A stretch of DNA of 64,000 nt, taken from positions 256,010 through 320,009 of the forward strand of contig CAUYUJ010004747.1 in assembly GCA_963575745.1 (NCBI GenBank), given 5' to 3'. Below, piece by piece: positions 38,220-47,834 of this stretch. Under the pieces are notes generated by a model. It saw nothing but the letters and a program-made list of their open reading frames with translations. It searched no databases and was not told where the DNA came from. This DNA comes from Prorocentrum cordatum (taxonomy: Eukaryota > Sar > Dinophyceae > Prorocentrales > Prorocentraceae). Each line of letters begins with the position of its first letter. Position 1 is the stretch's first letter. Both the position numbers and the translations under genes were made by a program.

Positions 38220-39960
38220 TCTTGGGGGCGTCCTTGGACGTCTGGGGTCTCCTGGGGCCTCTTGAGGGGCCTCCTCGGGGCCTTCTTGGGCTCCATCTGG
38301 AAGCCAAGATGGATGCAACAAGAGGGTGCTTGTGCTCTCCGTGAGCTATCCTCTGGTTTTCATTCCCCTGGAGAGGAGAAGGAGGAGGAGGAGGAGGAGG
38401 AGGAGGAGGAGGAGGAGGAGGAGGAGGATGAGAAGGAGGAGGAGGAGGAACATGCAGAGGAGGGAGGAGGAGGAAGGAGAGGAGATGTTGGGGCGCTCTT
38501 GGGGCCCTCTTGGGCTCTCTTGGGGCTCGTCGGGGCCCTCGTGGGGCCACCTTGGGCTCCTCTCGGAGCTCCAAGAGGAGCCCACAGAGGGGCCCAACAT
38601 CGGTCACGCGAGAGCTCTTTCGCGTGACCGATGTTGGGGCCCTCTTGGGGCCCTATTGGGCCTCCTTGGGCCCTCTTGGGGTCTCGACGGGGCCCTCGTG
38701 GGGCCATCTTGGGCTCCTCTCGGAGCACCAAGAGGTGCCCAAAGAAGGGGCCCAACATCGGTCACGCGAGAGCTCGTCCGCGTGACCGATGTTGGGGCCA
38801 TCTTGGGGTTCCTTGGGCCTCCTTGGGCCCACGTGGGGCTCCCTCGGGGCCCTCGTGGGGCCATCTTGGGCCCCTCTTGGAGCTCCAAGAGGAGCCCAAA
38901 GAGGGGCTCAACATCGGTCACGCGAGGGCTCTTCCGCGTGACCTATGCTGGGGCTCTCTTGGGTCCCTCTTGGGCCTGCTTGGGTCCTCTTGGGGTCTCG
39001 TCGGGGCCCTCGTGGGGCCATCTTTGGCTCCTCTCGGAGCTCCAAGAGGAGCCCACAGAGGGGCCCAACATCGGTCACGCGAGAGCTCTTCCGCGTGACC
39101 GATGTTGGGGCTCTCTTGGGGCTCTCTTGGGTCCCTCTTGGGCCTCCTTGGGCCCACGTGGGGTTCCCTCTGGGCCCCCTCTTGGGCCCGTCTTGGGGCC
39201 CTCTTGGGCCATCTTGGGCGCCTCTTGGGCCGTCTTGGGGCCCTCTTGGGCTGTCCTGGGGCCCTCTTGGAAGCTTCTTGGGCCGTCTTGGGGCGGTCTT
39301 GGGCGCCTCTTGGGCCGTCCTGTAACGTCGGAAAACCCAAAAGACAACTTTGTTGAAAATGTACGTTTTACGAAGGGAATGGGCCAATTCTTGCGTCTAG
39401 GGGCCCTCTTGGGACGCATGTTGGAGGCTTCTTGGGGCCTCTTGGGGGCGTCCTTGGACGTCTGGGGTCTCCTGGGGCCTCTTGAGGGGCCTCCTGGGGG
39501 CCTCCTGGCGGCCTCTTGGGGCGGAAGGCTCGAGCTTGCGGTTCGTGGTCCCCCTCTGGGCCCCCTCTTGGGCCCGTCTTGGGGCCCTCTTGGGCCATCT
39601 TGGGCGCCTCTTGGGCCGTCTTGGGGCCCTCTTGGGCTGTCCTGGGGCCCTCTTGGAAGCTTCTTGGGCCGTCTTGGGGCGGTCTTGGGCGCCTCTTGGG
39701 CCGTCCTGTAACGTCGGAAAGCCCAAAAGACAACTTTGTTGAAAATGTACGTTTTACGAAGGGAATGGGCAATTTTTGCGTCTAGGGGCCCTCTTGGGAC
39801 GCATGTTGGAGGCTTCTTGGGGCCTCTTGGGGGCGTCCTTGGACGTCTGGAGGCCATCTTCAGCATCTCGGAGCCCTCTTGGAGGCCTCTTGGAAGTTTC
39901 TTGGGCCGTCTTGGGCGCTTCTTGGGCCGTCTTGTCTGACTGGGGAGGCCTCCGGCAAGC
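38220..39960. repeat. Large CTCTTGGGGCC array with higher-order structure
   Basis: The base unit is CTCTTGGGGCC. The array contains a (GGA)n run (38373-38450), four 157-bp units with hairpins (38590-39110), and a 386-bp-offset tandem duplication (39166-39465 and 39552-39851). Each duplicate includes the A-rich linker AACTTTGTTGAAAATGTACG. Both strands stay open for over 350 codons because the unit lacks stops. I do not annotate these frames as genes. Confidence 0.85.
38593..39109. repeat. Four tandem 157-bp units each with an 18-bp hairpin
   Basis: Left arm CCCAACATCGGTCACGCG and right arm CGCGTGACCGATGTTGGG are exact complements around a 10-base AGAGCTC-type loop. Copies are at 38593-38638, 38751-38796, 38907-38950 (right arm with two changes) and 39064-39109, spaced 156 to 158. 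Confidence 0.95.
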
Positions 39961-40019
39961 CCCGACGAGCCCCCGGGCCCCCCGGGGTGCACATTTGCGG
40001 TCGAGGTCCCGGCCCTGGG

Positions 40020-40170
40020 CCCCCGGACCCGGTGCGCCGTTATATGTATACATGTGCACCTACCTCTACACCTACATCTACATCTAAATCTGCATCTACA
40101 TATACATCTACATATACACCTACCTACACATCTACACCTACACCTACATCTACATCTACATATACACTTT
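40020..40170. repeat. (ACATCT)n hexamer tract
   Basis: CTACATCTACAC with ATAC variants, similar to 38035-38125. Confidence 0.9.
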
Positions 40171-40284
40171 CGCATTGGTGTTGCGTTTGCGTTGCATTGT
40201 ATTGCCTTTGCTTTCGCGTGTGTGTGTGTGTGTTGTTGATGTTGCTTTGTGTTTATGTGTTGTCGTTGCTTGATTGTGTTGTTG

Positions 40285-40570
40285 TTATGATATGCTATGC
40301 TGTGCTCTGCTAAGCTATGCTATGCTATGCTGTGTTATGCTATGCTGTGCTGTGCTATGATATGAGATGCTGCGCTATGCTATGTTGGGCAATGATATGA
40401 TATGGTCTGCTATGCTATGCTAATGCTGCGCTAAGCTAGGCTAAGCAGAGCTAAGCTAAGCTAGGCTAAGCTAAGCTAGGCTAGGCTAGGCTAGGCTAAG
40501 CTAAGTTAAGCTACGCTAAGCTAAGTTAAGCTAGGCTCAGCTAAGATGAGATAAACACAGCTAAGCTAAG
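40285..40570. repeat. (GCTAT)n / (GCTAA)n pentanucleotide tract
   Basis: The pentamer drifts from GCTAT/GCTGT to GCTAA/GCTAG along the tract. Confidence 0.95.
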
Positions 40571-40689
40571 GGAGCGCAGCTGGGGGAACCGCGGGGCGGA
40601 TACTCGGGGAACCGCCCGGGGCTGTGTGCACTGCCCGGCCCCTTTAAGAAAGAGGGAAAGAACCCTTTAGGCAGAGCCTAGGTAGGAAA

Positions 40690-40850
40690 CAACCCCTCAG
40701 AAGGCCAGAGGGCTTCTGAGAAGCCCCGCCGCCTTCTGAGAAGGCTTTCTCCTTCTCACTTCCCCACCTCGCTCGCCGCCGTCATGGCGGGGGGCATGAT
40801 CTCTCCCCCGATGTCATGACCCCTCGTCTGATTATAGTCGCTTCCTGTCA
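40690..40850. repeat. CTTCTCAGAAGG-type palindromic repeat, copy with ATGGCGG tail
   Basis: CTTCTGAGAAGCCCCGCCGC, CCTTCTGAGAAGG, CTCGCTCGCCGCCG and GATGTCATGACCCCT follow one another. Parts recur at 20.1, 22.7 and 37.8-37.9 kb. Confidence 0.65.
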
Positions 40851-40974
40851 CCCCACCAGCCCATCCAGAAACGATGCCCAGGCGAGTTGCCCCGATCAGG
40901 GATGTGGAGGAGCACGCAGTGGAGTGAAGGGCTGGGTGAGACGTGCTACCCCAAGAGAGGGAAGGAAGGCTGGA

Positions 40975-41560
40975 GGAGGAATCGGAGGAGGAGGACGAAG
41001 AGGAGGAGGAGGAGGAGGGAAAGGGGGAGGGGGAAGACGGAGGAGGAAGGAGAAGGAACAGGCGGATGAGAAAGAGGAGGAGGATGAGGAGGGCGAACAA
41101 ACCGGCCAGAAGTCTCCTGGATGCCTCTCGGAGTCTCTGCGGATTTCTTCAGAGAGCTTCGTGGAGTCCTCTTGGGGTGTCTTGGGAGTCGTGCCTCTGG
41201 GGGACCGCCCGGGGCCTCTTGGGGGGTTCTTGGGAGCCTCTTGGGGGCACCTTGGGGGCCTCCTCTTGGGGCCTCCTGGGCACCTCTCGGGGCCGTCCTC
41301 GGGCGTGGGGGCCGTAGTACATGAGTACACCCCGCCAGGAGGCCAACATGTGGCCAACACCTGAGTAGCATCAGTGACTTTGGCCTTCTCGCCGAGGCCT
41401 CCTGTGGCGTCTTGGGTGCCTCTGGGGGGCCTCTTGGAGCTTCTCGGGGGTCTCTTGGGAGCCTCTTGGGGGCGTGTTGGGCGCCTCTTCTGGCCTGGGC
41501 GCCTTTTGGGGCTGTCTCGGGGCACCCTCTAGAGCCTCGGAGACCATCTTGGGGCCATCT
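40975..41560. repeat. (GGA)n tract followed by CTCTTGGGG-type array (copy 3)
   Basis: GGA repeats occupy 40975-41095. Degenerate CTCTTGGGGG units follow at 41160-41310 and 41400-41545, separated by a linker containing AGGAGGCCAACATGTGGCCA, which recurs at about 41675. Confidence 0.8.
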
Positions 41561-42630
41561 TGGAAGATAACCATCAAAGGAGGGGGGGGCCATTAATTCG
41601 GGCCCCCCTTCGGAGGACAACATGTAGAAGGTCGATCGAAGGACGGGCACTCCCCAATTAGTCCCCTCCTTCCAGGAGGCCAACATGTGGCCAACCTGGG
41701 TAAAGTCGATGGTTTGAGCTTCTTCTCCGAGGCCATCTTCTTGGACGCTCCAGCGACCCGCGGAACGCCCCCTCCAGACCTAGGGGGAGGAGGTAGGCGA
41801 AAGGGTCAAGACCCCCTCTCCGCCCGCAAGCCGTCTCGCTCACTCTCACCCGCCCTCCCAATACATAGTAGCTCCCGAGTCGCAGCGTGTTCAGCGGTAG
41901 TCTTTGGATGGACAGCTACTGGGAACCAAAAAACGACCCCATGTGCGCAATGTTGGGGCGAGGTGCGCCAGGCGTGCCAGGCGCGCCAGAAGCGCCGGGT
42001 ACCCATGTGGCCCAAACGTGCTGGGCACGCCTGGTGCGCCACATGATCCACGTGCGCCACGTGTGCCGCATGCTGCAGCCGCGCCAGGTGCGCCACGTTC
42101 GGGGCACGCAAAGGGTGTGCCAGGCGCGCCTGCGCACGTGGCAGTCCACATCGGGAAACGTTGCGACCCCGACCACCCTTAGCGAAAATCAGTGTGCAAT
42201 CGCGGCGGGGTGGCCATCATAGCGTTTGGTCGGCCTGCACATAGCAGGCAGTATGCCAGCACCCCCGTCGCCCAAGTCAAAAACCAATGCACAGTGATCG
42301 AGGGGTGCCCGCGCATGATCCAGATTTTCTCTCGAAGTGCATTTTGCATTGTTTTTTATTAAGTGGGTGCTGGCCCTACACGCAGCAGGCAATATGCGCC
42401 CCTCCCCGCCGTGCCTGTCAAAAAAACAATACGAGTGGTCGCAGCCCCCCAGATCATGACCATGATTTTGCCCCAAAGTGGAGTTCTCATCATTGTTGAT
42501 AGGGGTGGTGGGGGGGAGGGTGCCCGCATTGGTCCTGATTGGCTGCCGGGCGCCTGGTGGAGATGGTGTGTCCTAATCGGGAACAATGATAAACCCCTTC
42601 CCGAAGGGGAAGAAGGGGGGTTGGAAGAGG
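41561..42630. repeat. No gene; GCGCCAGGCGTGCC repeat and a ~145-bp tandem duplication
   Basis: 41960-42150 is built of degenerate GCGCCAGG/GTGCGCCAC boxes. 42225-42350 and 42368-42500 are diverged tandem copies (GCAGGCAGTATGC...CCCC against GCAGGCAATATGCGCCCC, each followed by CAAAAA, CAATGC or CAATAC, and GATCATGA or ATGATCC). Confidence 0.55.
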
Positions 42631-42959
42631 AAACGCATTAAACCACTTGTGCCCAGAGGTCTGATGGGATTTCAGTACGTCCCCTGCTCCCACTCCCCGC
42701 GCACATGCTGTTGAAGCCCCACGACGAGCAATCTCCATGGGCAGTTCCTCGGCACGGCCATGACTCATCCCAGACACTGTTCATGGCGACCCGCTCGTAG
42801 ACCTGGCAGTCTGGTAAGCGATCCTTCTCCGCCGCCTCCCTCGGCTCCTGGACCTCGGCCTCTTCCGCGGCCTCCGCCTCCCTCCTGGGCCTCCTCCTCG
42901 TCCCCTTCCGCGGTCTGCTCCTACTCCTCCCGTGATCCTCTGCGGTGGAGTTGTATCCG

Positions 42960-43017
42960 AGCCTCATCATCATCATCATCAGCAGCAGCAGCAGCATCAT
43001 CATCATCATCATCATCA
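42960..43017. repeat. (CAT)n microsatellite abutting the spliced leader
   Basis: CAT and CAG repeats end exactly where the spliced-leader sequence begins. 42631-42959 has no gene that I can support. Confidence 0.9.
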
Positions 43018-43039
43018 TCCGTAGCCATTTTGGCTCAAG
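43018..43039 (+). other. Dinoflagellate spliced-leader (DinoSL) sequence, exact
   Basis: The 22 bases start TCCGTAGCCATTTTGG and end CTCAAG, identical to the conserved dinoflagellate trans-spliced leader (first base D = T). No donor GT follows, so this is not an SL RNA gene. It is the SL exon attached to downstream sequence, as in reverse-transcribed mRNA. Confidence 0.93.
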
Positions 43040-43107
43040 TTCGAAACGTGCGACCTTGGCGCTTCGAGCTTGGTCGCAGCCGAGGGGACAGCTCGAATCC
43101 TGGGCAC

Positions 43108-43206
43108 AGCTGCCCTGCTCTGCTCCCCCCCTCTCTCCGACCAGATCGGATCACGTCCTCGTTCTCAGTCAGTGCTCTGTTCGGCGGTGCCATGGCGCCG
43201 AACGCT
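43108..43206 (+). repeat. Left ~99-bp direct repeat of the LINE
   Basis: Starts AGCTGCCCTGCTCTGCTCCC, contains CGTTCTCAGTCAGTGCTCTGTTC-like text in both copies, and ends GCCGAACGCT. It includes the ORF1 ATG. Confidence 0.85.
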
Positions 43207-43491
43207 ACAAAGCAAACGATCAAGGATCTGGCAGCTCAGGTGGCGAAGATGAATGCGCCGGTCACGAAGGTGACGGAACAGGTAGCCGAGTTTGCCGAAT
43301 CGATGAAGACGTTGCAGGAGGGTTTGAATCAGCAGAAGAAGAAGCTAGCAGAGACGGATGCGGTGTTGGCGGCGTTGGAAGCGACGGCATCAAGCAGCGG
43401 CGGCAGCAGCTTCGGATTCAACAGCGACGACAGTGGTGAGAGTTCGGCGAAGAAGGCCCGTGTCAGTGCTCGTATCAGGCTCGGTCGGTAA
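43192..43491 (+). CDS. LINE ORF1, N-terminal coiled-coil part
   Basis: The ATG at 43192 sits in GGTGCCATGG, 153 bases after the SL. Residues 5-70 form a heptad-rich helix (KDLAAQVAKMNAPVTKVTEQ, then SMKTLQEGLNQQKKKLAETD). A Ser/Gly-rich stretch and a basic KKARVSAR follow. LINE ORF1 proteins trimerise through such coils and bind the element RNA. The true product shifts frame near 43470 and continues in the next entry. Confidence 0.65.
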   Translation: MAPNATKQTIKDLAAQVAKMNAPVTKVTEQVAEFAESMKTLQEGLNQQKKKLAETDAVLAALEATASSSGGSSFGFNSDDSGESSAKKARVSARIRLGR

Positions 43492-44074
43492 CCAGGACTT
43501 GCTCTCGAAAGGGATTGTCGTGGGTTTTGGGGATGAGTTCGCTTGTACGATCCTCACTAAGGCTAGTCAGGAGATCCTCGCGTCGTGCGCCAGTGCTGAA
43601 GTCCAGGCTCAGATGAAGGTCACTCCTCGGAACTTCTCGAAGAAAGTGATTATTGCGTTCCTGTCTGGTGATGCAGCGTCTAAGACGATCGAGACCTTTC
43701 GTAAGAACTTCACCGACGGCTACTCCTGCACTACTCCTAAGGGCCCTCGCATGTTGCGCCTTACGCTTCTCAGGGATGGGGGCACTAACAAGCAGCTCAC
43801 CGTGATGGGAGAGATTCGTTCGGAGATCGAGTCGGTTGTGAAGACAGTTCCTCAGCTCGCAGGGTGGAAGGTCGACCCGTCGGTTGGCGACGGTTTCATA
43901 CGAATTGTTAATGAGTCGACAGGAGACGCCCTTAATTTGCACAGCGTTCAGAAGCCTTCGACAGTTGTCGGGCAGCCGCGTGCGATCGCCTTCGCCTGTC
44001 GCTTTGAGCAGATCGGTCTCTCAGGTAAGCACAGTGAGATTGTGACAAAGGTGACGGAGCAGTTGAGTCTTTAG
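43358..44074 (+). CDS. LINE ORF1, C-terminal part (frame-shifted)
   Basis: Coding-like from about 43475: NQDLLSKGIVVGFGDEFACT, KVIIAFLSGDAASKTIETFR, then LTLLRDGGTNKQLTVMGEI and QPRAIAFACRFEQIGL. It ends at TAG 44072-44074. The alternating strand/helix text suggests an RRM-like RNA-binding fold, but I cannot assign it firmly. The codons before 43475 in this frame are a shadow. Confidence 0.6.
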   Translation: MRCWRRWKRRHQAAAAAASDSTATTVVRVRRRRPVSVLVSGSVGNQDLLSKGIVVGFGDEFACTILTKASQEILASCASAEVQAQMKVTPRNFSKKVIIAFLSGDAASKTIETFRKNFTDGYSCTTPKGPRMLRLTLLRDGGTNKQLTVMGEIRSEIESVVKTVPQLAGWKVDPSVGDGFIRIVNESTGDALNLHSVQKPSTVVGQPRAIAFACRFEQIGLSGKHSEIVTKVTEQLSL

Positions 44075-44171
44075 CAGCGACGCTCCAGAGTCTAGCGCCT
44101 CCGTGGAGGCGGGGTGGCTGACACAGGAGGGGGCCTCTCTCCTGTGCGAAGGTCTTTTTCGAAGAGGCCAA

Positions 44172-44484
44172 CAGCTATCTAGAGGAGTGCGGGGCGTCGA
44201 CATTCACCCCCTTCCTTCCGAAGAAACCGATCTCGATCGTCACGTGGAATGCCAGGGGTCTATTCGCGAGCGTGGCTAGTATGAAAGATCGGTCTTGCAC
44301 GCGTTGGCGTCTATTCTCGGCTCTGCTACGTCGTAACCACATAGTTTGTATTCAGGAGTCCCACGGTCATGAGGGTGACTTGAATTCGCGTCGCAAGGAA
44401 CTCGCGTCTCACAGTTCCCACGTCAATCCTCAACCAGATAACTTGCAAGGTCACGGTATACTCGTTCGTCTGCGTGCAAGATAA
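44172..44484 (+). pseudogene. LINE endonuclease, N-terminal piece
   Basis: The frame reads KPISIVTWNARGLFASVASM, then NHIVCIQESHGHEGD. These are the Asn and Glu motifs of an EEP/AP-type nuclease (TWNxRG, QESHG). It ends in TAA at 44482-44484 after a frameshift; the next piece is in another frame. Confidence 0.7.
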
Positions 44485-44701
44485 GCGAGCTTCTCAGTTC
44501 CGTGGTTTCACTCAGAATATTCTCTATCCTGGTAAGGCGTCGTACGTTCTTGGATGGGGTGGGGCTGGTCTCTGGGGGGTTGTCGTCGTTCACCTTCCTA
44601 ACGTCGATGCAGGGGTTGATTACTCCCTGCCGCTGCTGCCGCCCACGTCGCGCTCTGTGACTTCAAGTTTGTTTTCAGCGATGAAGGGGGATTCAACTTA
44701 G
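44474..44701 (+). pseudogene. LINE endonuclease, middle piece
   Basis: Reads FRGFTQNILYPGKASYVLGW, then GLWGVVVVHLPNVDAG, a beta-strand core of the EEP fold. It is out of frame with both neighbours. Confidence 0.6.
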
Positions 44702-45453
44702 ACGACGGGGCTCTCACTCGGGGTGACACGGCCTTTACTCGTGAGTGGAATGCTGCCTTTGGTTCCTGGACGGAGCTTTACCAGCTTCTCGGCACTCGGC
44801 GCGCCTGTCAGGGTCCCAAGGTTGCATCGACGGCCCGTCTCGATCGAGTGCATGTGGACATTCCCCCTGCCGTGCTTATGGGCCTTGTCGTGACTGGAGC
44901 CACTATCGGGATGCCCACTAATCTCAAGAACCCTTCTGACCACGTCCCCGTGATGGTCACCATTGCCCCGGAGACTCGTGCGTCTGACGGCCCTCCTCCG
45001 ATCCCTGGTTGGGCCCTTGCCACTGAAGAGTACACCGGGTGTTTGGACAGGCTGATCGCAGGCATTGATCGGAGTCTCCCAATTCGGTTGCAGCTCGCTC
45101 GTGCCAAGGTGGCAATGCACGAGGCCCATGCTGAGTTTCGTAACATCCTTCGTTCACGGCTGGCGACGACTGTCCATGAGCATCTGCATTGGTGTATCTC
45201 TGCTCTGCGAGGGTTTCGAGCTTCCACGTCCTATAGTGTTGTGCGTGCAGTGCGTGCGTGTCCGTTTCTAACCAGCTTCTTTGACGTGGACGTCGGCGCG
45301 TTCTTTGATCCACAGGGGCTGTGTGCGCACATTGCAGCTCTGAACAACCAGTTGTTAGATGTTGAGGAAGAGGCTCTCCAGCATGCGGGCGAGCTCCCTG
45401 GGCGGGAAGTGGCGCGCCGTCGCGCGCGCGTGCAGCGCAATAGGGAACGTTGA
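44650..45453 (+). pseudogene. LINE endonuclease C-terminal piece and linker to RT
   Basis: Reads LCDFKFVFSDEGGFNLDDGA, then RLDRVHVDIP and LKNPSDHVPVMVTI. The last carries the Ser-Asp-His catalytic motif of EEP nucleases. The linker to the RT follows (EYTGCLDRLIAGIDRSLPIR...). The frame ends at an in-frame TGA (45451-45453), and the RT continues in the same frame after it. Confidence 0.7.
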
Positions 45454-46035
45454 CGCAGTCTGAACAAGTCGATCCGTCTTGGTAACATCTTGGTTGGGAG
45501 CACGGGTGCACCCTGCGCGTCGGTCCAGCATGCGGGCGCAGAGCTGTCACGTCATTGGGGTTCGGTCTTCGCGGCCAAGCCCCCCGAGCGTTCGCTCTGG
45601 CCGACTCTGTCCCAGCACGTCCAGCGTGCCGACGTCCTCTGTCCGAATCAGGAGTGGATCTTAGATGCCGACGCTTTTGGGTCTCTGGTCAGGAAGTCTG
45701 GGAACTCTATGCCTGGGATCGACGGCCGACCGTGCGGCTGCTGGAAACACCCTGGGGCCCAGGCGGTCTTGTGCGATTTTTACCGGAACTGCGTTAGCCA
45801 TCCCGAAGACCCTCTCCCTGATGACTTTCATGAGATGTTGCTGGTTTCCTTGGCGAAGGGGGGCCATCCCACTGATGCCGCAGCAGTTCCTGCTCAGAAA
45901 CCGTCTTCGACCCGTCCGCTGTCTATGGGATGCACAGATTGCAAGTTGATCACCGCTGCTATCGCAAGTCCGCTCACCCAGGTCAGCACTCATACCATCC
46001 TGGAGTCTCAGAGGCCGTTCGATTCTGGACAATAG
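45454..46035 (+). pseudogene. LINE reverse transcriptase fingers
   Basis: The frame reads GNSMPGIDGRPCGCWK, DDFHEMLLVSLAKGGHP and SSTRPLSMGCTDCKLITAAI. These correspond to the RT motifs LIPKxG and RPISxxxxxxKL. It ends in TAG at 46033-46035. Coding resumes in another frame around 46030. Confidence 0.75.
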
Positions 46036-47041
46036 TATTCCCTGTGAGGGTGACGGTCTCCTGGCTCACCTGGAAGGCCGCGATGAAGCTGCCCAGCTCT
46101 TCACGGACTTCAAAGCGGCGCTTCCCAGCCTCATCATTGATTGGGCTCTGCTTGTTCTGCAGCGCACGGGAATCCCTGCCTGGGCTGTTCAGTATTTCGA
46201 AAACCTCTATCAGGACAATGTTGCTCGGGCCCATTTCTGTGGAATCATGGTGGCCAGCTTTCCCGTGGGCCGAGGTGTTCGTCAAGGGTGCCCAGCGTCC
46301 ATGTTACTGTTTGCCCTGGCCATGGACCCAGTCTGTCGGTGGCTAGTTGCAACAGGGTCACATAGGTTCGGCCTTTCAGGCTACGCCGGCTACCTCCGCT
46401 TCCTGATGGCCAACCTTATCTCTGATTTGGTTCCAGTCTTCCTAGAGCTCTGCATGCTCGCTGATGCTATCGGGCTGGAGCTGCACTTCGGGAGATGCAT
46501 TCTTCTTCTGGGAGCCTATGGGGATAAGGCTCGTACTCGTGCGCTCCTGGTCTCTAGTGGGGGTGGTTGCGAGCTCTTCTCAGTCGTTCGCTGGTGTCGC
46601 TATCTTGGAGTATCAGTAGGCCCTGAGGCTCATATGCACTCCTTCCCGACACAGTGTGACAAGTACTTCTTCCGTGTCTGCAAGATTCGTCTCGTGGGGG
46701 CCGGCCTTGCTGAGTCGATTGTTGCCTGCAACGTTCGCGCCGTTACTGTGCTGAGCTACGTTTTGCAATTTCATCGTCCGACTGCGCGGCTATACAAGTT
46801 GGGGGGCCGTGCCCTTCAGATCTTGCGCGCGGGCCCGCGGCATAGCTTCGGCAGCCCCATGATGAGAAACTTGACGGACACAGGTTGTAATGCTCAGTGT
46901 GCCTCTATCAATCATATCGCTCTCGCTTCGGTGCATCGACCTGTTCAGGGGTCTGCGGCTTGGACCAAATTCCAGAATGATCTGCGTCAGATTCACGAAT
47001 GCTCCTGGAATCTGATTCCATACCGGCTACATCGTGGGTAG
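46036..47041 (+). pseudogene. LINE reverse transcriptase palm and thumb
   Basis: Motif A is AAQLFTDFKAALPSLII, with one catalytic Asp. Motif B is GRGVRQGCPASMLLFALAMD. Motif C should give YADD, but the text is GYAGYLRFLMANL, so the catalytic Asp pair is gone, probably through a deletion. Thumb: WCRYLGVSVGPEAHMHSF and RVCKIRLVGAGLAESIVACN. Ends at TAG 47039-47041. Confidence 0.8.
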
Positions 47042-47740
47042 TTTACTAATTCGTTTCTGGGTTATTTGAATGAGGTGTATGTCCGCGCTGCCCCCCGCGC
47101 CCGCGTGCTCTGCCCTGAAGCCCCCGAGACTGTTACGCAAGCCCAGATGTGCAAGGCCCTTCGAGATGATGAGCGCCCTGGCGTGGCCCTTGGCGAAGTC
47201 TCTCGGCGCGTTTTGAAATGGCTTCCTCTCCCCCTCCCTCCTGCTGTCTGGTTTCCTGTCTTCCAAATTCGAATGAAACGCGTGCGTTATCCAGTTTTAA
47301 TGTTTTTAGTGGTCGCTGCTTTAAGGGTCCTATGTCGCGGGGTTTGGACGTCGGCCAGGTTTCACGCTCACCCCAAGGGATGTCTCCCCGGTTGCCGCGA
47401 CGGCCGTGGTGACATCTCGCACTACCAGCATTGCCCTAAAGTCTCTGGCTTCTTCTCGCCCTGGGCTCGCCCCCTCTCCCCTCTCGGCTTCGCTGCCCCG
47501 CTCCCAGTGCTTTCCTGCGCGGGCGGTCGAGCCCCCAACACCAAGCGTGACGTAGCCTTGTGTACGCTAGCAGAGTGCCTCGGGCACACCCACTCCCAGT
47601 TCCGTTTGCGTCTCGTTTCTGCCTCGGCGTCGCCCGAAACGGTTTTCGACGGTCGCCTACGAATGTTGGCGCTGCGTCACCGCCCGATTCGAGCGGCCAC
47701 CCAACATGTTCGCAACCCGATGGGGCAAGGTCACGGGTGA
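47042..47740 (+). pseudogene. LINE C-terminal region with CCHC zinc finger
   Basis: Same frame as the RT after one stop. After NEVYVRAAPRARVLCPEAPE there is CLPGCRDGRGDISHYQHC, a C-x3-C-x8-H-x3-C finger typical of LINE C-termini. Then KRDVALCTLAECLGHTHSQF. It ends at TGA 47738-47740, directly before the right direct repeat. Confidence 0.75.
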
Positions 47741-47834
47741 AGCTGCCCTGCTCTGCTCCCCTGACTCCGACCAGATCGGGCCGCAGTTTCGTTCTCAGTC
47801 AGTGCTCTGTTCAGGTGCAGTGGTGCCGAACGCT
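47741..47834 (+). repeat. Right ~94-bp direct repeat of the LINE
   Basis: A copy of 43108-43206 without its ATG (GTGGTGCCGAACGCT). It may be the start of a second, truncated element in tandem, or a terminal repeat of this LINE family. Confidence 0.8.

Larger units (their letters stand above)
43018..47834 (+). mobile_element. LINE retrotransposon starting at a spliced leader
   Basis: In order: SL exon, leader, ORF1 (coiled-coil plus C-terminal domain), AP-type endonuclease, reverse transcriptase, and a C-terminal CCHC zinc finger. The 99-base segment around the ORF1 start (43108-43206) is repeated after the coding region (47741-47834). Several frameshifts and in-frame stops (45451, 46033, 47039) and a lost catalytic YADD indicate a dead copy. 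The SL at its 5' end implies that the copied RNA had been trans-spliced. Confidence 0.85.

Noticed and set aside
38326-39711. 461-codon plus-strand frame and a 366-codon minus-strand frame over the CTTGGGGG array
   Set aside because: Both strands are open because the repeat unit lacks stops, and the products are pure low-complexity repeats.
43018-43039. Spliced-leader RNA gene
   Set aside because: No GT donor or Sm-like site follows the SL exon; it joins directly to LINE leader sequence.
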